Origin: Inquilinus sp042743185
GTDB lineage: Bacteria > Pseudomonadota > Alphaproteobacteria > DSM-16000 > Inquilinaceae
Direction of reading: 5' to 3'
Assembly: GCF_042743185.1 (NCBI RefSeq)
Contig: NZ_JBHYMS010000041.1
Location: forward strand, 8,466-72,465
Length of the DNA stretch: 64,000 bases
Positions 53,742-61,991 of this stretch are shown in pieces. The notes beneath the pieces were generated by a model. It ran no database searches. It had not been told where the DNA came from and worked only from the letters and a program-made list of their open reading frames with translations. Every line of letters starts with the position of its first letter. The first letter of the stretch is position 1. The translations under genes were made by a program, and so were the position numbers.

Positions 53742-55124
53742 ATGGAACGGAGTGCATTGTCCGGGATGGCCGTGGCGGCCGCCCTGCTGCTGTCGGGCGG
53801 GGCCTGGGCCGACGTGCCGGCGGGCCAGCCGCTGGCCGGGACCACCGCCTACAACGCGGCCTACTGGTCGCGGCCGCACAACGCCTATGAGAAGGCGCAT
53901 TTCGCCAGGCTGACCGACGTGCTGGACCGCGGCAACCAGGTGGTCGAGATCGACATCTACGACCAGACCGGCTTTCCGGTGAAGCACGACCTGGGCGATT
54001 CGAGCACCGACAACAACTGCAAGGCCGGCGCCGGCGGCCTGCTGCAGGACTGCCTGCGCGACATCAAGGCGTGGAGCGACGCCCATCCCGGCCACCTGCC
54101 GATCACGGTGCAGTTCGACCTCAAGCCCAGCCAGGGCCTGTGGGGCTGGGATGCCAGCTACATGGCCGGGCTGAACTCGCTGGTCGCGAGCGAGTTCGGG
54201 GCCAAGGTCTACAAGCCGGAAAACCTGCGGGCCTTCACCGGCTACGCCTCGCTGCGCGAGGGCGTCTACCGCGCCGGCTGGCCGACGGTGGATGCGCTGC
54301 GCGGCAGGATCCTGGTGCTGATGATGGGCGGCCCGATCGGCGACAAGAACGACACCCAGGAAGAATACGTGAACCAGTTCGGCAGCGCGGCGCAGATCTT
54401 CGTCTGCCCCGAGGCGCATGAGCCGAACGACTTCTACTGGAACGGCAACGCCAACGATTTCGACGACGCGAACACCAACAAATGGGTGGTCTGCGGCAAC
54501 CACGAGGCGGTGCAGTACTGGTACAAGGACACGCTGACCGCCCAGCAGAACGGCCAGATCGTCAATCTCTGGTCCGGCACCGAGAACCAGTTCGACGCCT
54601 TCCACCAGATGTATCTGGCGGTCGGCTGGGGCGCCTCGATGATCAGCCGCGAGAGCCTCGACACCTGGTCCGGCAAGCTGCCGCTGAACGGCGTCCGCCG
54701 CTCGGTCTGGGCCGGCTTCAGCCTGCGCAGCGCCTCCAGCGGCTATTGCGTCGAGATCCAGAGCGGTCTCTACGCCAACGGCTCGGACCTCAACCAGCGC
54801 CCCTGCACCGGCGCCGTGCCGCAGCAATGGACCACCAGCGACGAGACCCAGCTGCGCGCGGTCGGCAACGCCGAATACTGCTTCGACATCGACGGCGGCA
54901 ACGGCAACAACGGCGACCGGCTGCACATCTGGGATTGCGACGGCGGCTCCAGCGAGAAGTGGCAGCTGCAGCCGGACGGCCGCCTGATCGGCATGAACGG
55001 CCGCTGCGCCGACGTGGTCGACGGCACCAACGGCACCCGGTTGCAGATCCGCAACTGCACCGGCAGCGCCAGCCAGCGCTTCGACATCATCGGCAGCTCG
55101 AACGCCAACAACCCGCATTATTGA
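53742..55124 (+). CDS. Exported Ca2+-dependent PI-PLC-like phosphodiesterase with ricin-type lectin domain
   Basis: 460 residues from the second of two adjacent ATGs (better spacing to GGGGGG). Signal peptide 1-23. Residues about 30-320: PI-PLC-fold domain with SRPHNAYEKAHF, VVEIDIYDQTG and VKHD carrying the two catalytic His and metal-binding acids, and ITVQFDLKPSQGLW. Residues about 330-455: ricin B-type trefoil with repeated QxW-type units (GLYANGSDLNQRPC, EKWQLQP). Cleaves phosphodiester bonds in inositol lipids or related substrates outside the cell while the lectin binds glycans. Standing alone; followed by a repeat. Confidence 0.87.
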   Translation: MERSALSGMAVAAALLLSGGAWADVPAGQPLAGTTAYNAAYWSRPHNAYEKAHFARLTDVLDRGNQVVEIDIYDQTGFPVKHDLGDSSTDNNCKAGAGGLLQDCLRDIKAWSDAHPGHLPITVQFDLKPSQGLWGWDASYMAGLNSLVASEFGAKVYKPENLRAFTGYASLREGVYRAGWPTVDALRGRILVLMMGGPIGDKNDTQEEYVNQFGSAAQIFVCPEAHEPNDFYWNGNANDFDDANTNKWVVCGNHEAVQYWYKDTLTAQQNGQIVNLWSGTENQFDAFHQMYLAVGWGASMISRESLDTWSGKLPLNGVRRSVWAGFSLRSASSGYCVEIQSGLYANGSDLNQRPCTGAVPQQWTTSDETQLRAVGNAEYCFDIDGGNGNNGDRLHIWDCDGGSSEKWQLQPDGRLIGMNGRCADVVDGTNGTRLQIRNCTGSASQRFDIIGSSNANNPHY

Positions 55125-55141
55125 GGATTTCTGAAGACTTC

Positions 55142-55223
55142 GTAGGTTGGGTTCGCGAACCGCGAACCCAACATCGTGACATCGGAGCCATGTTGGGTTC
55201 GCCTGAAGGCGAACCCAACCTAC
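55142..55223. repeat. Nested inverted repeat (REP-like) between PI-PLC and ccmA
   Basis: Perfect 15-bp outer arms GTAGGTTGGGTTCGC/GCGAACCCAACCTAC (55142-55156, 55209-55223) enclose perfect 13-bp inner arms GCGAACCCAACAT/ATGTTGGGTTCGC. Form typical of a proteobacterial REP-type element; may also serve as terminator for the upstream gene. Confidence 0.8.
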
Positions 55224-55271
55224 ATTGGCGGCCCCTTCCGTTCAGGGCCGTCCGGCTGCTATTGGCGGAGG

Positions 55272-55907
55272 ATGACCGCCCCGCCCATGCCCGAGCCGAG
55301 TCTGACCGCCGACGGCCTGGCCTGCCTGCGCGGCGGGCGGCTGGTCTTCGCCGGGCTGTCGTTCCGGCTCGGCCCCGGCGAGGCGCTGGTGCTGACCGGG
55401 CCGAACGGCAGCGGCAAGTCCAGCCTGCTGCGGCTGGTCGCCGGGCTGGTGCCGGCCTTCGCCGGGCGGCTCGACTGGACCGGCGCCCCCGGCTCGATCG
55501 CCTATCTCGGCCACCAGGACGCGGTGAAGCCGGCGCTGACCGTGCGCGAGGCTCTGCGCGTCTGGGCCGCCCTCTCCGGCGCGATGGCAGGGGAGGGGGC
55601 GGTCGACGCCGCCCTCGCCGCGGTCGGGCTCGAAGAGCTGGGCGACCTGCCTTGCCGCTACCTCTCCGCCGGCCAGCGCCGCCGTCTGGCCCTGGCGCGG
55701 CTGGAGCTCGGCCGCGCCGCTTTGTGGCTGCTGGACGAGCCGACCCTCGGCCTCGACACCGCCTCGGTGGCGCGGCTGGAAGGGCGCATCGCCCGGCACC
55801 GCGCCGCGGGCGGTCTGGTGATGCTGGCGACACATGTGCCGCTGGCGCTCGACGGCGCCCGCGGCCTGGCGCTGCAGGATTACACGGCTGAGGACCTGCC
55901 GCTGTGA
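55272..55907 (+). CDS. ccmA: Heme exporter ATP-binding subunit CcmA
   Basis: 211 residues. Walker A LTGPNGSGKSSLL, signature LSAGQRRRLALARL, Walker B LWLLDEPTLGLD. Works with CcmB (and CcmC, CcmD) to release heme from CcmE in cytochrome c maturation, at the inner membrane. GGCGGAGG precedes the ATG; stop overlaps ccmB. Confidence 0.95.
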   Translation: MTAPPMPEPSLTADGLACLRGGRLVFAGLSFRLGPGEALVLTGPNGSGKSSLLRLVAGLVPAFAGRLDWTGAPGSIAYLGHQDAVKPALTVREALRVWAALSGAMAGEGAVDAALAAVGLEELGDLPCRYLSAGQRRRLALARLELGRAALWLLDEPTLGLDTASVARLEGRIARHRAAGGLVMLATHVPLALDGARGLALQDYTAEDLPL

Positions 55908-56569
55908 GCGCCTTCCTCGCCTTGCTGTCGCGCGACCTGCGCCTGGCCCTGCGCTCGGGCGGCGACGTCGCCGCCGTGCTGGCCTTCTTCGTCATCACCG
56001 TGGTGCTGTTCCCGCTCGGCGTGGGGCCGGAGCTGGCGCTGCTCGGCCGGATCGCCGCCGGGGTGGTCTGGGTCGCGGCGCTGCTGGCGACGCTGCTGGC
56101 GCTCGACCGCCTGTTCGCCCAGGACTACGAGGACGGGTCGCTCGACCTGCTGATGCTGTCGCCGCTGCCGCTGGAAGCCGTGGTGCTGGCCAAGGCTCTG
56201 GCGCATTGGCTGCTGACCGGCCTGCCGTTGATCCTGCTGTCGCCGCTGATGGCGGCGATGCTGGGGCTGCAGGCGGGGGCCTGGCCGGTGCTGGCGCTGT
56301 CGCTGCTGCTCGGTACGCCCTGCCTCAGCCTGATCGGCGCGGTCGGCTCCGCCCTGACCCTCGGCGCCCGGCGCGGCGGGGCCCTGCTGGCGCTCCTGAT
56401 CCTGCCGCTCTTCGTCCCGGTGCTGATCTTCGGCGCCGCGGCGGTGGAGGCGGTGGCGACCGGCCTGACCCCGCGCCCGCACCTGCTGCTGCTCGGCGGC
56501 TGCCTCGCCGCCGCCCTGCCGCTGGCCCCGATCGCCGCCGCGGCGGCGCTGCGCCAGGCGCAGTCGTAA
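55904..56569 (+). CDS. ccmB: Heme exporter permease CcmB
   Basis: 221 residues with six predicted membrane helices; FLALLSRDLRLALRSGGD start and QDYEDGSLDLLMLSPLPLEAVVLAKALAHWL are CcmB signatures. GTG start inside the end of ccmA. The gene is followed not by ccmC but by a toxin-antitoxin pair. Confidence 0.94.
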   Translation: MSAFLALLSRDLRLALRSGGDVAAVLAFFVITVVLFPLGVGPELALLGRIAAGVVWVAALLATLLALDRLFAQDYEDGSLDLLMLSPLPLEAVVLAKALAHWLLTGLPLILLSPLMAAMLGLQAGAWPVLALSLLLGTPCLSLIGAVGSALTLGARRGGALLALLILPLFVPVLIFGAAAVEAVATGLTPRPHLLLLGGCLAAALPLAPIAAAAALRQAQS

Positions 56570-56597
56570 GTTGGGAATGATTTGGTCGTATGCTATA

Positions 56598-56615
56598 TGA
56601 CCATCTACATGGTCA
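56598..56615. promoter_or_regulatory. Palindromic operator before the antitoxin gene
   Basis: TGACCAT-CTAC-ATGGTCA is a perfect 7-bp inverted repeat 10 bp before the antitoxin ATG and next to AT-rich TATGCTATATGA. Expected site for autoregulation by the antitoxin-toxin complex. Confidence 0.75.
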
Positions 56616-56625
56616 GGAGCGTGGC

Positions 56626-56868
56626 ATGGACACGATCAATCTGGCGGAAGCCAAGGCCCATCTGAGTGAGCTCGTCGATCGGGTCGAGGCCGGCGAGTCG
56701 ATCGCCATCACCCGCCGCGGCAAGCCGGTTGCGCGGCTGACCGCAGTGAAGGGCCCCCGCAAGCGCATCGATATGACCATGCTGCAGGCCGTGACGGCAG
56801 CCATGCCGTCGCAGGCGCAGGACGCCGCCGACCTGGTGCGCTCGATTCGGGATGGCGATCGCTACTGA
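56626..56868 (+). CDS. Type II antitoxin, Phd/YefM family
   Basis: 80 residues. MDTINLAEAKAHLSELVDRVEAGESIAITRRGKPVARLTAV is the Phd/YefM DNA-binding fold; the C-terminal ~30 residues wrap the toxin. AGGAGCGTGGC precedes the ATG. Stop overlaps the toxin start (TGATG), and the palindrome above the gene is the likely operator. Confidence 0.92.
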   Translation: MDTINLAEAKAHLSELVDRVEAGESIAITRRGKPVARLTAVKGPRKRIDMTMLQAVTAAMPSQAQDAADLVRSIRDGDRY

Positions 56869-57293
56869 TGCTCTATGTCGACACGTCGCTGATCGTCGCG
56901 GCCCTTTCCAACGAAGCCGCAACCGCTCGCGCGCAGACCTGGCTGGCGGGACAGGATCCGTCGCAGCTCCTGATCAGCGACTGGACCCTCACCGAGATGT
57001 CGTCCGCCATGGCGATCAAGCTGCGGACGGGCCAGATCACGCTCGAGCAGCGCGCGGTGGCCTTGGCGGCGTTCAACAAGCTGGCCGCGGAGAGCTTCAC
57101 AGTCCTGCCGGTGGCCGGCGGGCATTTCAGGGCGGCGGCGACATTCGTCGATCAGCACAGGCTCGGATTGCGGGCCGGCGATGCACTCCATCTCGCCACC
57201 GCATCGGCGCACGGCGCCACGGTGCACACGCTCGACCAGCGGCTTGCCGAAGCCGGACCTGTGCTCGGCATACCGACACGGCTGCTGGCATGA
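56868..57293 (+). CDS. vapC: PIN-domain toxin, VapC-type ribonuclease
   Basis: 141 residues. PIN acidic set: Asp5 (YVDTS), Glu43 (TEMSSAM), Asp105 (GDALHLA), Asp123 (LDQRLA). Members cut tRNA or rRNA with Mg2+. Encoded with its antitoxin in a one-base overlap, inside the ccm cluster. Complete, so likely functional. Confidence 0.92.
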   Translation: MLYVDTSLIVAALSNEAATARAQTWLAGQDPSQLLISDWTLTEMSSAMAIKLRTGQITLEQRAVALAAFNKLAAESFTVLPVAGGHFRAAATFVDQHRLGLRAGDALHLATASAHGATVHTLDQRLAEAGPVLGIPTRLLA

Positions 57294-57606
57294 CCAGGCC
57301 TTGCCTCTCCGCACCGGCAGGTGATGGACGAGGCCCAGGCGCTGATCGACCGGAAGCGCCGTGACCGCTCTTGAGTGCCGAGAGGTTCTCCGGCCTCTAC
57401 ATCATCTCTTCATTGTCATCCTCGGGCTTGACCCGAGGATCCAGGGGCGGCCAGAGCCGTTCGTGGTGGCCCCTGGATTGCCGGGTCAAGCCCGGCAATG
57501 ACAGGAAGGAAGGATCGCCCACACGATCTCGCGTCCTCTCGGCCCTTCGTCCGGGGTGACGCGGGGCCCGGCCTCGCGTAATGCTTGGGCAAAAGGAACC
57601 CGGCCG
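57294..57606. other. Gap between vapC and SET gene: antitoxin-like tail and repeat
   Basis: 313 bp without an intact gene. Bases 57322-57375 read VMDEAQALIDRKRRDRS stop, like the C-terminus of a small antitoxin; likely a fragment. The repeat at 57412-57503 is annotated separately. Between 57505 and 57606 nothing stands out except the SET gene's leader. Confidence 0.5.
57412..57503. repeat. REP/RPE-type palindromic intergenic repeat
   Basis: ATTGTCATCCTCGGGCTTGA ... to ... CCGGCAATGACA. Two GC hairpins, CCTCGGGCTTGACCCGAGG and GCCGGGTCAAGCCCGGC, frame CCAGGGG-CC...GG-CCCCTGG, the whole being a 92-bp inverted repeat with ends ATTGTCAT/AATGACA. The word CGGGCTTGACCCG is common in dispersed alphaproteobacterial repeats. 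Confidence 0.85.
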
Positions 57607-58008
57607 ATGCTTCTCGTCCCCACCACCGTCGGGCCCAGCCGGATCGAAGGGCTGGGCCTGCACGCCGCCGAACCGATCGCCGCCGGCACCGAGGTCTGGC
57701 GCTGGCACCCGGTGTTCGACGCCTTCATCCCGGACGCCGCCATCGCCCGGCTGCCCGAGCCGGCGCGCGAGTTTCTCGAGCGCTACGCCTATCCGGCGCC
57801 GGACCTGCCGGGCGGCCTGTCGCTGAACCTCGACGACGCCCGCTTCATGAACCACAGCGACGACCCGACGCTGGAGACGGTGGGCGAGGTCTGCGTCGCC
57901 CGGCGCGACATCGCGGCGGGGGAGGAGCTGACCTGCGACTACGGTGCCTTCCACCCCGACCTCCGCGATCTGATCCAGGCAGGCACCACCGCGGGGCGCG
58001 GCAATTGA
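57607..58008 (+). CDS. SET-domain protein, small
   Basis: 133 residues, a bare SET fold. RFMNHSDDPTLE (residues 80-90) is the NHSxxPN motif (pseudoknot) and GEELTCDYG (105-113) the GEELxxDY motif; the start LLVPTTVGPSRIEGLGLHA is the G-x-G SAM loop (GLG) region. Bacterial SET proteins methylate lysines of proteins, some of host targets. Lies between the repeat and ccmC; no signal peptide. Target unknown. Confidence 0.87.
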   Translation: MLLVPTTVGPSRIEGLGLHAAEPIAAGTEVWRWHPVFDAFIPDAAIARLPEPAREFLERYAYPAPDLPGGLSLNLDDARFMNHSDDPTLETVGEVCVARRDIAAGEELTCDYGAFHPDLRDLIQAGTTAGRGN

Positions 58009-58070
58009 GCCGGCCGACACGCGGCCTAGCTTTGTCTATCCTGGGGCCCAACGACCGCCACGCCACGCTC

Positions 58071-58832
58071 ATGCACCGCTTCGCCAACCCGGCCCGCTTC
58101 CTGCGCCTGAGCGCCGCCCTGCGGCCCTGGGCCTTCGGCGTCGCCCTGCTGACGCTGGCGGCCGGGCTGTGGCTCGCCCTGTTCGATTCGCCGCCGGACT
58201 ACCAGCAGGGCGAGACGGTGCGGATCATGTACATCCACGTGCCCTCGGCCTGGATGGCGATGATGGTCTACGCCACCATGGCCGTGGCCTCGGCGGTCGG
58301 GCTGGTGTGGAAGCATCCGGTGGCCGAGCTCTACACCAAGGCCGCGGCGCCGCTCGGCGCCGGCTTCACCGCGCTGTGCCTGCTCACCGGCTCGCTCTGG
58401 GGCCAGCCGATGTGGGGCACCTGGTGGGTGTGGGACGCGCGGCTGACCAGCGTGCTGATCCTGTTCTTCGTCTATCTCGGCTACATCGTGCTGGTCTCGG
58501 CCTTCGACGACCCGCAGCGCGGCCTCAAGGCCGGCGCGGTGCTGACCCTGGTCGGCGCCGTCAACCTGCCGGTCATCAAGTTCTCGGTCGACTGGTGGAA
58601 CACGCTGCACCAGCCGGCCTCGGTGATGAAGCTGGGCGGCTCCACGCTCGATGCTTCGATGCTGTGGCCGCTCCTGCTGATGGCCGTCGCCTTCACCGCG
58701 CTGTTCGCCTGGCTGGTGCTGCTGCGCACCGAGACCGAGATCGCCGAGCGGCGGATCCGCGCCCTGCGCCTGGCCGCCGCCACGGCCGCCCGGCGCACCG
58801 ACGCGCCGGGGCTGGAGCAGCCGATCGGATGA
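58071..58832 (+). CDS. ccmC: Heme lyase/transport protein CcmC
   Basis: 253 residues, six membrane helices. WGTWWVWDARLTSVLILFF is the tryptophan-rich heme-binding (WWD) motif; IHVPSAWMAMM and KFSVDWWNTLHQPAS supply the axial His loops. Loads heme onto CcmE in the periplasm. First gene of the continuous ccmCDEFGHI part. Confidence 0.95.
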   Translation: MHRFANPARFLRLSAALRPWAFGVALLTLAAGLWLALFDSPPDYQQGETVRIMYIHVPSAWMAMMVYATMAVASAVGLVWKHPVAELYTKAAAPLGAGFTALCLLTGSLWGQPMWGTWWVWDARLTSVLILFFVYLGYIVLVSAFDDPQRGLKAGAVLTLVGAVNLPVIKFSVDWWNTLHQPASVMKLGGSTLDASMLWPLLLMAVAFTALFAWLVLLRTETEIAERRIRALRLAAATAARRTDAPGLEQPIG

Positions 58833-58999
58833 CCGAGTTCTTCGCGATGGGCGGCTACGCCCTCTATGTCTGGACCGCCTATGGCGCCGCCCTGGTGGTG
58901 CTGGTCGGGCTGACCGTCGCCACTCTGGCGCGGCGGCGCAGCAGCCGGCGCAGCCTGGAGGCGCTGGAGCAGCTGCGCGGCCGCGGGAGACGGGCATGA
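58829..58999 (+). CDS. ccmD: Heme exporter accessory protein CcmD
   Basis: 56 residues, one membrane helix about 10-34 followed by a basic tail (RRRSSRRSLEALEQLRGRGRRA). GGYALYVWTAYGAALVVLV is the CcmD pattern. Overlaps ccmC and ccmE by ATGA. Releases holo-CcmE from CcmABC. Confidence 0.9.
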   Translation: MTEFFAMGGYALYVWTAYGAALVVLVGLTVATLARRRSSRRSLEALEQLRGRGRRA

Positions 59000-59481
59000 C
59001 CCGGAAGCGCCGCCGGCTGATGCTGCTGGGCCTCGCCGCCCTCGGCCTCGGCACCGCCTCGGCCCTGGCCCTGACCGCCTTCCAGGACAACCTGCTGTTC
59101 TTCTACAGCCCGACCGAGCTGCATGACGGCAAGGTGGCGGAGGGGCAGCGCTTCCGCCTCGGCGGGCTGGTGGTGCAGGGCTCGCTGCAGCGCCTGCCCG
59201 ACGGGCAGACCATCACCTTCACCGTGACCGACACGGCGTTCGACGTGCCGGTGCGCTACGCCGGCATCGTCCCCGACCTGTTCCGCGAGGGGCAGGGCGT
59301 GGTGGCGCATGGCCGGGTCGGGGCCGACGGCACCTTCGTCGCCGACGAGCTGCTGGCCAAGCACGACGAGACCTACATGCCGCCCGAAGTCGCCAAGGCC
59401 CTGCGGGACGCCGGCCATCCGGGCGCGCCCGGGGCATCCGGCAAGCCGGCGTTGTCCACCAACTCGATGGCTGCGCAATGA
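58996..59481 (+). CDS. ccmE: Heme chaperone CcmE
   Basis: 161 residues, N-terminal anchor about 8-28 then a periplasmic OB fold (NLLFFYSPTELHDGKVAEGQRFRLGGLVV). The covalent heme His is in LAKHDETYMP near residue 121-130 with the following Tyr. C-terminal tail is Gly/Pro-rich. Shuttles heme to CcmF/H. Confidence 0.95.
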   Translation: MTRKRRRLMLLGLAALGLGTASALALTAFQDNLLFFYSPTELHDGKVAEGQRFRLGGLVVQGSLQRLPDGQTITFTVTDTAFDVPVRYAGIVPDLFREGQGVVAHGRVGADGTFVADELLAKHDETYMPPEVAKALRDAGHPGAPGASGKPALSTNSMAAQ

Positions 59482-61445
59482 TCCCCGAGCTCGGCCACTA
59501 CGCGCTGGTCCTGGCGCTGATCCTCGCCCTGGTGCAGTCGACCCTGCCGCTGTGGGGCGCCGCCCGACGCCATCCCGGGCTGATGGCGATCGCCGAGCCG
59601 GCGGCGACGCTGCAGCTGGCGGCCATCGTCATCGCTTTCGCCGCGCTGACCTGGGCCTATGTCGTCTCCGACTTCTCGGTGGCGCTGGTCGCGAACAACA
59701 GCCTCTCCACCAAGCCGATGCTCTACAAGGTCACCGGCGTCTGGGGGAACCACGAGGGCTCGATGCTGCTCTGGGTCCTCATCCTGGCCCTGTTCGGCGC
59801 GGCGGTGGCGCTGTTCGGCGGCAACCTGCCGGCGACGCTGCGGGCCCGGGTGCTGGCGGTGCAGGGCATGATCGGCGTCGGTTTCCTGGCCTTCATCATC
59901 CTGACCTCGAACCCCTTCCTGCGGCTCGACCCGGCGCCGCTGGACGGCCGGGACATGAACCCGCTGCTGCAGGACCCCGGCCTCGCCTTCCATCCGCCCT
60001 TCCTCTATCTCGGCTATGTCGGCTTCTCGATGGCCTTCTCCTTCGCCGTCGCGGCGCTGATCGAGGGCCGGGTCGACCCTGCCTGGGCGCGCTGGGTGCG
60101 GCCCTGGACCCTGGCCGCCTGGTCGTTCCTGACCGTCGGCATCGCGCTCGGCTCTTACTGGGCCTATTACGAGCTCGGCTGGGGCGGCTGGTGGTTCTGG
60201 GACCCGGTCGAGAACGCCTCGCTGATGCCCTGGCTGGCCGGCACCGCGCTCCTGCACTGCGCCCTGGTGGTGGAGAAGCGCGACGCGCTGAAGAGCTGGA
60301 CCGTCTTCCTCGCCATCCTCGCCTTCGGCCTCAGCCTGGTCGGCACCTTCCTGGTGCGGTCCGGCATCATCACCTCGGTACACGCCTTCGCGGTGGATCC
60401 GGAGCGCGGCGTCTTCATCCTGCTGCTGCTGGCGCTCACCGTCGGCGGCGCCTTCACGCTCTACGCCATCCGCGCGCCGCGGCTGAAGCTGGGCGGCGTC
60501 TTCGCCCCGATCAGCCGGGAAGGGGCGCTGGTGCTGAACAACCTGCTGATCTGCACGGCCACGGCCACGGTGTTCGCCGGCACGCTGTTCCCTCTGCTCG
60601 ACAAGTCGGTCTCGGTCGGCAAGCCCTATTACCAGCTCACCTTCGTGCCGCTGATGACGCCTGTGGTGGCGGTGATGGTGATCGCGCCGCTGATGGCCTG
60701 GAAGCGCGGGGACCTGCCCGGCGTGCTCGGCCGGCTGAAATTCGCCGCCGCCGGCACCGTGGTCGTGGCTCTCGCCGCGCTGTGGCTGCAGGGCGGCGGG
60801 CCGGTGCTGGCGCTGCTCGGCGTCGCCTTCGGCGCCTGGGTCGTGTTCGGCGCCGCCACCGAGATCGCGGAGCGGGTACGGCTGTTCCGGATCCCGCTGC
60901 GCGACAGCCTGTCCCGCGCCACCGGCCTGCCGCGCAGCGCCTGGGGCACCGCCTTCGCCCATGCCGGGCTCGGCATTGCCCTCCTCGGCATGATCGCCTC
61001 CAGCTACTGGTCGACCGAGCGGCTGGTGCTGGCGAAGCCCGGCGATCGCCTCGACCTCGCCGCCGGCTACGAGGTCGTTTTCGACGGCGTGCAGGCGGGG
61101 CAGGGGCCGAACTACGAGACCCGCCTGGGCGATCTGCAGCTGCTGCATGACGGCGCCTTCGTCACCGACCTCGCGCCCGAGAAGCGCTTCTATCCGGTGG
61201 CGCAGATGCCGACCAGCGAGGTGGCGATCCACACCACCCTGGCCGGCGACGTCTATGTCGCCCTGGGCGAGGAGCAGGCGGACGGCCGCTGGAGCCTGCG
61301 GCTGTACCACCACCCGCTGGTGCCGTGGATCTGGGGCGGCGCCCTGGTCATGGCCTTCGGCGGCGCGCTGTCGCTCAGCGACCGCCGGCTGCGCGTCGGC
61401 GCGCCGCGGCGGGCGGCGGCGGCGGCCGTCGGATCGCCGGCTTAA
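59478..61445 (+). CDS. ccmF: Cytochrome c heme lyase subunit CcmF
   Basis: 655 residues, about fifteen membrane helices. WGGWWFWDPVENASLMPWL near 233-250 is the WWD heme motif, and NHEGSMLLW plus conserved His near 170 and 300 are the ligands. Transfers heme from CcmE to apocytochrome. Overlaps ccmE by four bases. Confidence 0.96.
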   Translation: MIPELGHYALVLALILALVQSTLPLWGAARRHPGLMAIAEPAATLQLAAIVIAFAALTWAYVVSDFSVALVANNSLSTKPMLYKVTGVWGNHEGSMLLWVLILALFGAAVALFGGNLPATLRARVLAVQGMIGVGFLAFIILTSNPFLRLDPAPLDGRDMNPLLQDPGLAFHPPFLYLGYVGFSMAFSFAVAALIEGRVDPAWARWVRPWTLAAWSFLTVGIALGSYWAYYELGWGGWWFWDPVENASLMPWLAGTALLHCALVVEKRDALKSWTVFLAILAFGLSLVGTFLVRSGIITSVHAFAVDPERGVFILLLLALTVGGAFTLYAIRAPRLKLGGVFAPISREGALVLNNLLICTATATVFAGTLFPLLDKSVSVGKPYYQLTFVPLMTPVVAVMVIAPLMAWKRGDLPGVLGRLKFAAAGTVVVALAALWLQGGGPVLALLGVAFGAWVVFGAATEIAERVRLFRIPLRDSLSRATGLPRSAWGTAFAHAGLGIALLGMIASSYWSTERLVLAKPGDRLDLAAGYEVVFDGVQAGQGPNYETRLGDLQLLHDGAFVTDLAPEKRFYPVAQMPTSEVAIHTTLAGDVYVALGEEQADGRWSLRLYHHPLVPWIWGGALVMAFGGALSLSDRRLRVGAPRRAAAAAVGSPA

Positions 61446-61454
61446 GGATCGTCG

Positions 61455-61991
61455 ATGCGCCGACTGCTGTTCCTCCTGCCGCTGCTGCTGCTCGCCGCCC
61501 TGGCCGTCGGGGTCGGGACCAGGCTGCTGTCCGGCAGCGACCCGCAATCGCTGCCCTCGGCCCTGATCGACAAGCCGCTGCCGGCCTTCGACCTGGCGGC
61601 GCTGCCGGGCCGGTCCGACGGGCTCGCCAATGCCGATTTCGGCAGCCGGCCGATGCTGCTGAACGTCTTCGCCAGCTGGTGCGTGCCGTGCCTGGCCGAG
61701 CATCCGGTGATCACCAAGCTGGGGCGCGAAGACGGCATCCCGGTCGTGGCCATCAACTACAAGGACAAGCCGGAGGACGCGCTGGCCTGGCTGAAGCGCA
61801 ACGGCGACCCGTACCGCCGGATCGGCGCCGATGCCGACGGCCGCACCGCGATCGACCTCGGCGTCTATGGCGTGCCGGAGACCTTCGTGATCGACAAGGC
61901 CGGCCGCATCCGCTACCGCCACCCCGGCCCGCTGACCCCCGACATCGTCGACCGCGAGATCCGGCCGCTGCTGGCGGAGCTGGCGAAGTGA
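61455..61991 (+). CDS. ccmG: Thiol:disulfide interchange protein CcmG/DsbE
   Basis: 178 residues. N-terminal anchor about 3-21, thioredoxin fold with NVFASWCVPCLAEHPVI (WCVPC active site) and cis-Pro in YGVPETFVID. Reduces the apocytochrome CXXCH via CcmH. Nine bases after ccmF. Confidence 0.96.
   Translation: MRRLLFLLPLLLLAALAVGVGTRLLSGSDPQSLPSALIDKPLPAFDLAALPGRSDGLANADFGSRPMLLNVFASWCVPCLAEHPVITKLGREDGIPVVAINYKDKPEDALAWLKRNGDPYRRIGADADGRTAIDLGVYGVPETFVIDKAGRIRYRHPGPLTPDIVDREIRPLLAELAK

Noticed and set aside
57322..57375. Intact second antitoxin
   Set aside because: Only 17 codons resemble an antitoxin tail, with no start or DNA-binding part; treated as a fragment.
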